DNA of 64,000 nucleotides from Lithobates sylvaticus (taxonomy: Eukaryota > Chordata > Amphibia > Anura > Ranidae), in NCBI GenBank assembly GCA_028564925.1, contig CM053026.1:605509616-605573615 (forward strand), written 5' to 3'. The notes under the pieces are model-generated. The model was given only the letters and a program-made list of their open reading frames with translations. It searched no databases and was not told where the DNA came from. The position numbers and the translations under genes are program-made. Positions 34,955-46,488 of the stretch are shown piece by piece; the stretch's first letter is position 1, and every line of letters starts with the position of its first letter.

Positions 34955-35755
34955 AATCAAAGTCTGTGTGTATTCTGCTATTGGAAAAACATTGCATAAA
35001 AATTAATTATTATTTTTTTTTCCCAATAGCATTTTCTGCGTGTTCATACATACACGCTGTAGACACTAACCGTGTATTCTGATATTGCAAAAACATTGCA
35101 AAAAAAAAAAAAAAATTTGCGTTTTTTTTTCACAATAGCATTTTCTGCGTTTTCATAAACGCTTTACATACTGTCCGTGTATTCCGATATTGCAAGAACA
35201 TTGCAAAAAAAATAAAATTTGCTGTGTTTTTTTCCCCAATAGCATTTTCTGCGTTTTCATAAATGCTTTACATACTGTCCGTGCATTCTGATATTGCAAA
35301 AACATTGCAAATTTTTTTTATTTTGCAGTGTTTTTTTTCTTCACAATAGCATTTTCTGCGTTTTCATAAACGTTTTACATATTGTCCGTGTATTCTGATA
35401 TTGCAAAAACATTGCAAAAAAAAAAATATTTTGCAGTGTTTTTTTTTCACAATAGCATTTTCTGCGTTTTCATAAACGCTTTAAATATTGTCCGTGTATT
35501 CTGATATTGCAAAAACATTGCAAAAAAAAAAATATTTTGCAGTGTTTTTTTTTCACAATAGCATTTTCTGCGTTTTCATAAACGCTTTACATACTGTCCG
35601 TGTATTCTGATATTGCAAGAACATTGCAAAAAAAATAAAATTTGCAGTGTTTTTTTCCCCAATAGCATTTTCTGCGTTTTCATAAACGCTTTACATACTG
35701 TCCGTGTATTCTGATATTGCAAGAACATTGCAAAAAAAATAAAATTTGCGGTGTT
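34955..35755. repeat. Satellite array, about 107 bp unit, 7-8 copies
   Basis: Each unit has 'tgtccgtgtattctgatatt', 'gcaaaaacattgcaaaa', an A/T tract, 'cacaatagcattttctgcg' and 'ttttcataaacgctttacat'. Units from 35380 rightwards are nearly identical. It is the reverse-oriented relative of the satellite at 14826-15235, which shares 'aatagcattttctgc' and 'ctttacatactg' and has nearly the same period. Confidence 0.9.
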
Positions 35756-36123
35756 CGGCATTGTGCCGTTGAGTTTCTGAGGTTCTTAATGACTTCCTTT
35801 ACCTCTTCTGCTGAGAAGGGGGCCTCCAGCATTTTTTTATTTTTTTTATTTTTTTTATGTTATTTTAAGTTATTTCCCTATCCACATTTGTTTTCAGATC
35901 ACTTGCCATGCTCTTAACAACATTTTGTTGCCATTTGCAGCCCTCTAGCCCTTTCCATGACCTTTTTACAGCCATTTTAGTGTTCAAAAGTCCGGGACCC
36001 CATTGACTTCAATGGGGTTCGGAGTTCGGGGTCAAGTTCGGGTCAAGTTCGGTCCCGAAACCCGGACTTTTTTCCGAAGTTCGGCCGAACCCGCCGAACC
36101 CGAACATCCAGGTGTCCGCTCAA
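35756..36123. repeat. CGAAC-rich non-autonomous element, one end
   Basis: Contains 'gaccccattgacttcaatgg', then 'gttcggccgaacccgccg' and 'ggtgtccgctcaactctaat', a sequence type recurring in ranid DNA. It has inverted similarity to the elements at 667-1610 and 53513. The other end is not visible. Confidence 0.45.
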
Positions 36124-37812
36124 CTCTAATCATAAACAAAACTCTACTCAGTTCTTCAGCCCTCCAGCCTTCCAGGTACCCCAGGGGATCTTTCTCAGTT
36201 CCTATCTCCTCTGTTCATTCATATACCACAAACAACAAAGCAACAAAGGAGTACTATAGTGCAGTACCCTTCATTAACATTTAAAATAAAAGTATCCTCC
36301 AAAGTGCGCACTTACAATAATAAAAATAATGGCAGCATTAAAAATGGTATACGTTACCACCACTTCCTACATCCAATATGGTGTTCAGCTCTTCCTACTT
36401 CTGGCACATGTTCCACATACCGTAAGTGACGTCGGTGGAAATGATGTACGTATAACCCTGCCCAACACTTTTTGTCTAGTTTGAAGTCTTCAGGAATGGG
36501 CATCCATTGTGCGTCATCTGCCTCCTTATATGTTGTTAACTCTAATTCCACCCAGTGCCATCTAATTCCACCCAGTGCCAATGTTATTGAGAAATCTATG
36601 CTATTCCAACACCCTCAACTGGCAGACTTGTCTCACTTGTATCCACTTGTATCTATGTTATGGCTACTAGGGGTTCTATAATAGTATATAAATAATAAAT
36701 ACAAAATATATTTATGAATAAATACTATAAAAAGTTATATTAAAAAATGTCTTAAGACCACAAAACAGAAAAAAACTCTAAAAACCTAATGCAATAATAT
36801 AAATATATAATTAAAAAATTATAACAATTAATTAAAAATTCATTACAAATTAATAATGAGTGATAAAACATTTAAAATCTATTTTAATATTTAACCCATT
36901 GGGTTGCAGTATATTTAGCTTATACATCCGTTTGGTTTCATTTTGTGACACTCATTTCATGAGGTCTGAATCTCTCCAATTATTCTCAACTTTATCAATA
37001 CCATAAAAGTTAATACTCTTGGGTCAGAAGTCTTGGCAATGCCTGTAGCCAACATGTGTATTAAATCCTTTTCACTCTGAATGTGATGCCTATAGTATTA
37101 GTTTTGTGTTGCTACTATTACACAATAAACATATTGAAACTAAAACCTTTTTCGGATATTATTGATATGCTTATCCTATTCTCACTGTGGGCTGTCTTGT
37201 TGTGTGAGCTGCATATTGTAGGTCACATGGACATTCTAACACATATGGTACATGCATACTCCTACATGATATAAAATTCTTTATTCTATATTTTTTCTGG
37301 TTATATTAGGAATAAATTCCATTATTTTTCTCTCCTATGACATGTGGTTTTAAGGGGTATACACCTTCTACATCTAAAAACCTTTCTGATCAAGGGAGGT
37401 AACCTTTTTCTTTGGTGGGTTAACCACATTATGTACCAGTTTAGTTTTTAAGCATGGTGCCCTTGTATATAGCAAACATGGTTTACTGGGCAAAAATTCT
37501 ACAAGGGATTTATCTCTTACTATTATGGCCAAATGTTTTCTAATCATTTTTTTTTTTTTTGTACATCCATATATTGTCTATTTGGATATTATAATGGCCA
37601 ATCCCTGATCCTGTACATTTGTCTTACATTATTATTATTTTTTTATTATCCATCCCCTCTATTCACTCTTTTTACCTTTTCCTTGGTTACTTCCAAAATC
37701 CTTCTATCTTAACCCTTATCTTCAATTCTTTTAACCAGTACCTCTGCTTGTTCCTCATAGATCAAGTGATCACAGTTTCTCCTAATTTGCATCAATTGTC
37801 CAATCCAAAGTG
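36124..37812 (-). mobile_element. Penelope-like element B, minus-strand arm
   Basis: Minus-strand reading gives relics of a PLE C-terminus: EVLVKRIEDKG, HVIGEKNNGI, a GIY-YIG-side helix HINNIRKRF, and NECHKMKPNG ending at about 36880. A 3' region follows with a decayed hammerhead-like motif (36490-36440). It is an inverted copy of the plus-strand arm, with matching pieces 'atctcctctgttcattcata' and 'accacaaacaa' near 36210 and, reversed, near 50990. The frame is heavily interrupted. Confidence 0.7.
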
Positions 37813-38012
37813 AATCAGGAATGTACCAAAGGCACAATTGATGTGACTTAAGAGAAACTGTGATCGCTTAAGTGACTATGAGAAACATACAGAGGTACTG
37901 GTCAAAAGATTTGAAGATAAGGGGTATAATAGAAGGATTTTGGACCTAACCAAGGAAAAAGTAAAAAAAAATGAATAGAGGGGAGATGTTAAAAAAAAAA
38001 ATTGGGTAAGAC

Positions 38013-39111
38013 ATGGCTCTGGGGCTCTCTAGCTGTTGCAGAACTATAAGTCCCATGAGGCATTGCCAGACTGACAGTTACAAGCATTAAAAAAGGGGGG
38101 AAAATGAAGCGCTGGTGGGAGCTACTAGTAAACAGGCATGGGGTAGTGGTAGTAGGTAAATAAAAGAATGTAAAAGGCAAGGGGATATTCTTGTGGTAAT
38201 TCGAGACATTTTTGTCAGTCCAGACCTATATTAGTAGGTTCTGGTGTGTGTTGTCTGCGGCAGCCAGCTCATGAGAGCAGAAGGGACTCTGTAGCATAGG
38301 AGAGAGAGAGAGAGAGGTAGAGAAGCGCCACTCTAAAGCCCCATACACACGGTCGGACTTTTTCATGGATTCTGTCCGATCGGACCATGTTGTCGAAAAA
38401 TCCGACCGTGTGTATGCACCATCGGACAGTGTACGTCGAATTGTCCGACGGACAAAGTCTTATCTCCTGCTGGATAGATTTGCCTACAACCCGGTCCGAT
38501 CACACAAAATTCGATCGTGTGTACGGTTGTCCGACCGGACAAAGTGCTACGCATGCTCAGATCACATTACAAGACCAAAGCTATTGGCTACTAGCCTCTA
38601 CGTAGTCCCGTCGTAGGCAACAAACGTCACCACGTTCAGAATGATCGGATTTTTTGACAACTTTGTCCGACCGTGTGTACGCAAAACCAACATCGGACAA
38701 AGTACGACGGACATGATCCGACGGACCTGGTCCGCGGATTGTCCGAGCGTGTGTATGGGGCTTAAGAGTAGTATGTCAGTTAAAATTACATAGCTTTAAT
38801 TATGGTTAAAAAGTTTCACTCACATTTGAGTAGTTAAAAGCAAGCATGTAGCGGTTTTCTGTGGCCGTCCTCAGCTGTCCTCCGGTTCTTCCTGCTGGGC
38901 TGTGGTAAGGAGTCAGACCCCGGTCGCCTCCGGTGGTTTATGTAGCTCCGAAGTATGTGTGTCCCTTAGTAAGAATGTCAGCAGGGTGGAGAATGTCAGA
39001 GGCTTGAGGTTGGGGGTCGTGGCTAAAGCGCTCGTGTTCGGAGCATGCGTGGTCCTTCATCAGGCATTGTAGTTCCACAACAGCTGGAAGGCCACAGGGT
39101 GAGCACCCATT
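38013..39111 (-). mobile_element. Insert in PLE-B with hammerhead-like relic
   Basis: Bounded by 'gggtaagac' on the left and 'tataagac' on the right, a probable short TSD. Its ends are inverted relatives around 'agctgttgcagaactataag' and 'ccacaacagct'. On the minus strand, 39067-39039 reads CTGATGA, A, GGA, loop, TCC, GAAC, the same layout as other PLE-type hammerhead relics in the window. It carries the MITE at 38337-38762. No coding sequence. Confidence 0.5.
38337..38762. mobile_element. MITE, GTACACACG family (copy 5, GTCGGA subtype)
   Basis: Ends AGCCCCATACACACGGTCGG and CGAGCGTGTGTATGGGGCT with exact TAA flanks (38334-38336, 38763-38765). The interior is full of GTCCGA/TCGGAC motifs. 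It has the best-preserved ends of the family in this window. Confidence 0.9.
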
Positions 39112-40854
39112 GTATAAGACAAATGTACAGGACCAGGGAGTGGCCAATATAATGAATTTTAATAGACAATATAGGGATGTAAAAATAAATTATAGGAAAA
39201 CATTGTCCATACTATTGAGAGATGGGTCCCTTGGAAAATTATCCTTTGGCTCAGACCTCAAGAAACAAATGTCACAAAATGAAACCAAATTGATGTATGA
39301 GCTAAATACACTGAGCAAAATTATAAACTTAACACTTTTGTGTTTGCTCCTATTTATCATGAGTTAAACGCAAAGATCTATGGCTTTTTCTTAGTACACA
39401 AAAGGCCTATTTCTCTTAAATATTGTTCACAAATCTATCTAAATCTGTGTTAGTGAGCACCTCTCCTTTGTCGAGATAATCCATCCACCTCGCAGGTGTG
39501 CAATATCAAGATGCTGATTAGACAACATGATTATTGCACAGGTGTGCCTTAGGCTGTCCACAAAAAAAGGCCACTCTAAAATGTGCAGTTTTATCACACA
39601 GCACAATGCTACAGATGTCGCAAGTTTTGAGGGAGCGTGCAATTGGCATGCAGTCTGAAGAAATGTCCACCAGAGCTGTTGCCCTTGAATTGAATGTTCA
39701 TTTCTCTACCATAAGCCGTCTCCAAAGGTGTGTCAGAGAATTTGGCAGTACATCCAACCGGTCTCACAACCGCAGATCACACCAGCCCAGGACCTCCACA
39801 TCCAGAATCTTCACCTCCAAGATCGTCTGAGACCAGTCACCTGGACAGCTGCTGCAACAATCGGTTTGCATAACCAAAGAATTTCTGCACAAACTCTCCG
39901 AAACCATCTCAGGGAAGCTCATATGCATGTTCATCGTCCTCATCGGGGTCTCAACCTGACTGCAGTTCATCGTCGTAACCAACTTGAGTGGGCAAATGTT
40001 CACATTCAATGGTGTCTGGCACTTTGGAGAGGTGTTCTCTTCACGGATAAATCTCGGTTTTCACTGTACAGGGCAGATGGCAGACAGCATATAGGGCATC
40101 GTGTGGGTGAGTGGTTTGCTGATGTCAACATTGTGGATCGATGGGCCGAAGGTGGCGGTGGGGTTATGTTATGGGCAGGCGTATGCTATGGACAATGAAC
40201 ACAGGTGCATTTTATTGATGGCATTTTGAATGAGATACTGTGATGAGATCCTGAGGCCCATTGTTGTGCCATTCATCCACAACCATCACCTCATGGTTCA
40301 GCATGATAATGCACGGCCCCATGTTGCAAGGATCTGTACACAATTCCTGGAAGCTGAAAACATACCAGTTCTTGCATGGCCAGCATAGCCACCGGACATG
40401 TCACCCGTTAAGCATGTTTGGGATGCTCTAGATCGGCGTATACAACAGCGTGTTCCTGCCAATTAGGGATGGGCCGAATGGACCCCTGTTCAGTTCGCAC
40501 CAGAACTTTTGAACACTGCGAAAGTTCGGACCTAAATAACAAACCCCATTAAAGTCAATGGGACCCGAATGTCAAAAAGTGCCCATTTTGAAGGCTTATA
40601 TGCAAGTAATTTGACATAAAATGGTTATAGGGGTCCGGGTCCTGCCCTGGCAAACTGGAAAAAGTTTGTGAAAAACGTAATTTTTAAATGAGCATTTTTC
40701 GATTTTTAAAGTGAAAGCATAAAAATGAAAAATTCCTTCCAATATAGTGCCTGGGGGGTTCCATTAGTCTATCTGTAAAGTGGCAGATCTGTACCATGTC
40801 TAGAATCTGCTGCATACAGCAAGTAACAAACGATATCAAAAAACTTGACTTTAG

Positions 40855-41845
40855 GTCACAAAAAATCAAAAATCTTACGCCCAACAATTACTTGCATTGT
40901 GTCAACTTCAGGAGAACAAAGATATCACCATAAAAATGGCAGACAAAGGGGGGAATGTGGTAGTAATGGACATGGACAAATACAGACAAATGTGCCTAGA
41001 CATCTTATCCAATAAGGAATGGTACAACGTTATCCCTTTTGAAAACATAGTAACCTTTATCGGAGACTATGACATTTTAATCACACAAGCTTTCAATAAA
41101 GGAATAATTGACAAAGACGTTTTTGAGGCTTTGAAAACAACTTTTCCTAGAGTCCCGTCCTTCTATTCACTCCCCAAGACCCACAAAAACATCACAAAAC
41201 CCCCGGGACGCCGAATTATATCGGGCATAGGGGCAAAAAGCGAAAAGGGCAGCAGATTAGTTGATGCCTTTCTGCGCCCATATGTTTTACAGCTTCCCTC
41301 ATATCTACAGGACACCCTGGCACTACTAAGGGTTCTGCACAATAAAAAAGTCCCTCCTAACAGCTATTTGGTTGCTATCGATATAGAAGCCCTATACTGC
41401 AGTATCCCGCATAACTTGGGGCTAAGGGTAGTTGAAAGTTTCTTTGATGAAAGTGACCCGATACGGAGACCCTATAATACGTTCATCCTAGAGCTACTAA
41501 AACACATTCTGACAAAAAATGTTTTTTCCTTTGACGGTTCCCACTACCTCCAGGTACAGGGCGCGGTGATGGGGACATGTTGTGCCCCATCCTGCGCCAA
41601 TCTGTACCTGGGGGGGTGGGAACGTTCCTTACCCTCCAATCCTGCCTTATCGATATATCTGGCCAGCATATTATGCTGGTACAGATATATCGATGACATC
41701 TTTTTAGTATGGGATGCAAGCTTGGAAGATCTAAGTAAGTTTATGGAGGTGCTATCCACGAACGACTTCCACCTCAGGTTCACGATGGAACATAGCCTGG
41801 GGACTTTGCAGTTTCTGGATTTAACCATAACTAAACATGAGGATG
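40855..41845 (+). pseudogene. PLE-A reverse transcriptase part
   Basis: Penelope-type reverse transcriptase, which would copy element RNA at a cut target. Numbering from 40897: IKMADKGGNVVVMDMDKY at about 13-30, FYSLPKTHKN with PPGRRIISGIG near 90-110, LVAIDIEALYCSIPH with catalytic Asp162, VQGAVMGTCCAPSCANLYLG near 222-241, WYRYIDDIFLVW with Asp266 and Asp267, and LGTLQFLDLTITKHED at the end. All RT motifs are present in one open frame. The N-terminal region is missing (5' truncation). The frame is cut at KHED by the palindromic insert and then reads about 20 meaningless codons to a stop at 41902. Confidence 0.92.
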
Positions 41846-43299
41846 TAAATGTGGTGTGTCCTTCGCGCTACTATTCAACTGTGCAATGTGTATATCCTCA
41901 CTGAAAGTGGAGGTAGTGCATATGCTACTAAAATGAATAAATACACATAAATCAAGGTGATAAAATGAATAAATAAATAGATGTTTAAATTAATAAAGAT
42001 AGCCCCGTGTATCTTATATTAAATAAATAAATACCTGCTGCAAAATCTAAAAATGTGCACAAACACAACTTAATAGAAAAAATGATACGAAAGTGACTTT
42101 GCGCATAGTAAAAAACATTCAAGTGATATCAAAATTTAACATAAAGTGCTACTAAAACCACAGTGTTCCATGTGTTAGCAATAAACGTTACAATTCATAA
42201 TGCTATAGCAATCAATCAATAAATATTGGGATGGATAAAAGGTGAATCAAAACCACTAAATATAAAGTGATATCTGTTAAACAGCTCTAACAAAAGTGTA
42301 ATAGTCCGTGCCAAAGATGGAGATGTTTCTATATTGGGTAGGGCTCAGATGCCTCTCTTCTAGTCTCTAGTAGTGTTGACCAGGGATGAGTGATATTATG
42401 CAAAAACAATCCTAGGCTAAGCTCTCAGAACTCTCACCTCCAAATTTCTTTAATACTGCAAATAGAACAAGTACTCTTCTCCACTGCTGGTCAGCCTCTG
42501 ATGTACTCCTCCACGCGGTGGGCTATGGACCTCGAGTGCCCCAACCTATTGGTCTAGTCCGCTGTACAGACTGCATTGAAAAAAGTGAAAGTCCTGCCCC
42601 GGGCTCTGAGGAACACTTCCCGATCTTCGGACATCGCCTTAGAAGAACAGAGAGAATACGCAGCAAACCAAAACAAGTCGGAATTAGCAGCGTCTGGATA
42701 GACTGTGTTTTGGTTTGCTGCGTGTTCTCTCTGTTCTTCTAAGGCGATGTCCGAAGATCGGGAAGTGTTCCTCAGAGCCCGGGGCAGGACTTTCACTTTT
42801 TTCAATGCAGTCTGTACAGCGGACTAGACCAATAGGTTGGGGCACTCGAGGTCCATAGCCCACCGCGTGGAGGAGTACATCAGAGGCTGACCAGCAGTGG
42901 AGAAGAGTACTTGTTCTATTTGCAGCATTAAAGAAATTTGGAGGTGAGAGTTCTGGGAGCTTAGCCTAGGATTGTTTTTGCATAATATCACTCATCCCTG
43001 GTCAACACTACTAGAGACTAGAAGAGAGGCATCTGAGCCCTACCCAATATAGAAACATCTCCATCTTTGGCACGGACTATTACACTTTTGTTAGAGCTGT
43101 TTAACAGATATCACTTTATATTTAGTGGTTTTGATTCACCTTTTATCCATCCCAATATTTATTGATTGATTGCTATAGCATTATGAATTGTAACGTTTAT
43201 TGCTAACACATGGAACACTGTGGTTTTAGTAGCACTTTATGTTAAATTTTGATATCACTTGAATGCTTTTTACTATGCGCAAAGTCACTTTCGTATCAT
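41846..43299. mobile_element. 1.45 kb insert made mostly of a 594 bp-arm palindrome
   Basis: Flanked by the 14 bp repeat TAAACATGAGGATG (41832-41845 and 43300-43313). The first 235 bp are unpaired. Then 42081-42674 and 42707-43300 are inverted copies, both 594 bp, around a 32 bp spacer; the right arm shares its last base with the TSD. The arms differ by a few substitutions only ('taatactgcaaat' against 'atttgcagcatta'). No transposase, and no TIR at both borders. The long TSD points to insertion by reverse transcription, perhaps using PLE machinery. Confidence 0.9.
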
Positions 43300-44188
43300 T
43301 AAACATGAGGATGGTCATATTACCACCTCCCTATACAGAAAGAAAACTGCAGGGAACACCATTCTCCACGCCAGTAGCTCCCATCCCCAATCCCTAATTA
43401 TGAGCATCCCTTATTCCCAGTACTTGCGTCTGAAAAGAAACTGCTCTACAGAAGATACTTTTAGAGCAGAAGCTAACCTACTAAGAGCACGCCTACAAAC
43501 CAGGGGCTATAGTAAAACTATCCTGAAAAAGGCCTTTAAAAAGGCAATTGACAAGGAGAGAACTGATTTACTCTTTCGAGAGCGACAGAATAGCAATTTA
43601 AAAAACGTAACACGAGTCATTACCACATATTCCAATAATCATGAGGATATACGAAAAATTATTGGCAGACACTGGCATTTACTAACGGGAGATAGAATAG
43701 TAAATAAATATGTTGGAAACACCCCCCAAATTACCTACAAGAAATGCCAGTCATTAAAGGACCGGCTAGTACATACCCACTTCCAGGGACACCTGGAACT
43801 GGATATGGATCCGCCTGGAATGTCCAGATGTCACAACTGTGATTATTGTGATTTGGTATTGGAGGGTTCGTCTTTCCCACTCCCTAATGGTGATACGCAT
43901 AATATAAAGTTCTCAGCCAACTGTCAGACAAAGGGAATAGTATACATAGCCTTCTGTAGGTGTGGAGCGTTCTACATCGGTAAGACCTTTAGGAACTTCT
44001 GGAGGAGAATATATGATCATATTTACTATATCAGAAAGAATCTCCTTTATACCCCAATAGGAAGGCATGTAGCTCTTTGTCATAAAAACGACACATCTAT
44101 GGTCTGCTTCACAGCCTTGGAGAAAATCAATGAGGACCCTAGAGGGGGCAATATTGATCGTAAACTACTGCAACGAGAGGCCAGATGA
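43300..44188 (+). pseudogene. PLE-A thumb/linker and GIY-YIG endonuclease part
   Basis: Open from the right insert border to the stop at 44186-44188. It resumes with KHEDGHITTSLYRKKTAGN, a typical PLE stretch, then YLRLKRNCSTEDTFRAEA. A Cys cluster CHNCDYC lies upstream of the endonuclease. The GIY-YIG motif is GIVYIAFCRCGAFYIGKT, with GIVY at residues 226-229 and YIG at 239-241 counting from 43259, followed by RNFWRRIYDH. This nuclease nicks target DNA for the reverse transcriptase. Every expected motif is present. An apparent start at 43259 lies inside the insert and is spurious. Confidence 0.92.
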
Positions 44189-45059
44189 ATTTTCAAATTA
44201 AATGCTACGCAAGCACCAGGCCTCAACGATTCACTGAGTTTCCGCCCTTTTCTATGACGGATCAGTGAATCGAATTTATATCTTAGGCGAATATCCATCT
44301 GCCCTACCATAGCAAAGTGGAAATATAGGGAAGCTGCTTATTTCCTGTCGTATACTTCTGGACATATTGTGATTGTGATGACAATACGAAATAATCTTGA
44401 AGCACAAGATAATCTGTTGTGTGATTATTGTACATTTGTATATATTTTGTTTTATTTGTTTAGCATTGTATATGTATATGCTGTACACATTGGACATGTG
44501 AGAGGGTCACTTTTAGTGAGTCACAGGTAATCTCTGATTTACTCCTTATAGATGTACTGTTATTGCGTTATCTAATTCTTTTTTCTCGTTTCAGTTGGCA
44601 TTTTAAACCTAATGAGGATTATGGGAGGAACGGAGTGTTGTTGATATGGCTCCCTCTGGCGTGGACACAAACTGGGGGGACTCGGGTGACTTTAATCGCC
44701 CTACTCCTCCCACGGTGGTTGGCGTTGCGGTGGAGGGTTCGGAGGGGCCTATCATCTATCCTCTGCCCTCCCATATCATCTGCAATACCTGAGAGAGACA
44801 AACAAATATCAAAATAATATATATTTTTTTTTTTTGTTTGTTTTTTCTTGTTTTTGTTTTATTATTTTTATTTTTGTTTTTGTTTTCCTTCTCTCTCTCT
44901 TTCATTTCATTTTTTTACAGTCCCTTTTTAGCTACCTTCGGTTGTTATTGAGTACCAAACTAATAGAGTCACATAGTAGATACTTAATTGTTACTGTATC
45001 TCTATCTATCTTCCGGATCAATAGGTTCTGTTAATTAACGGGGCTGAATGTCCAACTCC

Positions 45060-45430
45060 TAAGGCCTGTCCTTCTGCACATGTGCAGGCTTTGCTGCTCC
45101 GATGGAGCGGAAAGCCTAACTTCGATGTTTACTTTTCTGCACATTTGCGTCGCTACGATGGACGGCACGCCAGCAGAGACGTTCACGGCAACTGCGCATG
45201 CGCGGCCACCCACCCTGCAGATGGGAGGAGGTGGGGTTTCCATGGTGACGTGCTGATGGCGCTAGTCCCTGCACACGCGCATCGGCCCCCGCTATGGGAT
45301 GCGTGCGCACCCGGCCGATCTAACTGGCCCATACTGCGGCCTGGATTGGTCACAAACTGGCGCATGCGCACAGACGGCCCGCGGGGTAGCATCCGCCCTA
45401 GATTGGCGGGAATTTCTAGTATTTAACCAG
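45060..45430 (+). promoter_or_regulatory. CpG-rich promoter-like block of PLE-A
   Basis: A GC- and CpG-rich stretch with several CATGCGC sites, followed by 'agtatttaacc' (TATA-like, 45418-45428) and then 'cttaaggtatgtac' near 45492, which looks like a splice donor. PLE terminal repeats carry their promoter in such a region. The call is by appearance and position; no transcription start can be read from sequence. Confidence 0.45.
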
Positions 45431-46451
45431 CACTCCTGCAAATAGTATTGCAGATGAGGTGCTGGGAAGTTGGCTCTTTTGCTGTGTCTAATCTTAAGGT
45501 ATGTACTACTACCTGTTAAGTGGGAATTTTGCTGCCAACACTATTGATGTGAAATGCAGCATTTACCACATTGTTGGATTTTCCAACTCGTGGGACTGTT
45601 CCCACGGACCTCAGGGTGCCCTTCCCAGGCAGGGGGTCTTTTCCACCAGATATCTTCAGGTATACATTAGCTTATTCACCTATTGCAATTTTGTAGTAGA
45701 CTATTTTGTAACATTTATACCATCCTCAAATTACGTCTGCCTTTTCCATTAGTACTCCAACTAACTGGATACTTTTGAATGGTTCGTCTAAGACCAATCC
45801 AGTCTGGCTGATTTCTGGCTATTAAAGCCTAATCAAGCCTTACCAGGTAGGACATATCGGATTGCGAGCCCTAATTAATTGTAAACTGAGTAGGAATAGT
45901 ATTAACTACCCATATATATCCATCGTCCCCAGGTGGACAATACTGGCTCAGCCGTAATATCCCTACCTATTCGGCAGAGATGGGCTTCCGATACTAATTT
46001 CATCTGTTAGCACCACCAATAGAATAGACGTAAGTATATACAATTTTTGATTGCATATATCTTTAATTTGATTTACCCTAATTTTGTCATTTAATCTATC
46101 TCCTTTACTATTTCTTATTCATTCCCCCCCCCTTTTTTTTTTGTTTGTTGTTTCTCTCTCTTAGTAATTGCACCAATTCCAAATGGAATAACCTCTTCAA
46201 TAAACCAATCTGGCGAGTACTCCCCTCCAGGGATCATTTTTTACCCCATGCGATAACACAAAGTTATATGTCCACCACTGAGGTGGATATCCTGTAAGGT
46301 AGGCAAAAGACTAACTATCTATAAAGATAAACATATATCGCGAGTAACACTATTCCACTATATATCTGAGAAGATTCTGTGGCTCACTCTCAAGTAACTT
46401 TCATCTTTCCTTTCTTAGAAATATATCACAGATATTAGAAGTGCTGCTCAT

Positions 46452-46488
46452 TGGTTCTGATGAAGCCAAAAGCGAAACGCGTCAACCA
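46452..46488 (+). ncRNA. Hammerhead-like ribozyme motif in PLE-A 3' region
   Basis: Stem I is TGGTT/AACCA (46452-46456, 46484-46488). The core CTGATGA (46457-46463) is followed by an extra A, the short stem II GC(CAAAA)GC, GAAAC (46474-46478), a minimal stem III (C, GC loop, G) and the cleavage triplet GTC (46481-46483). PLE terminal regions are known to encode type I hammerheads with very short stem III. The extra A before stem II and the 2 bp stem II make strong activity doubtful. Confidence 0.7.

Noticed and set aside
42590-42625. Another hammerhead core (CTGAGGAACAC...) in the palindrome arm
   Set aside because: The expected stem II and GAAAC are not present at the right distance, so the match is not better than chance.
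43259-43300. Start codon of a separate endonuclease gene
   Set aside because: The apparent start lies inside the palindromic insert; the PLE frame proper enters at the insert border.
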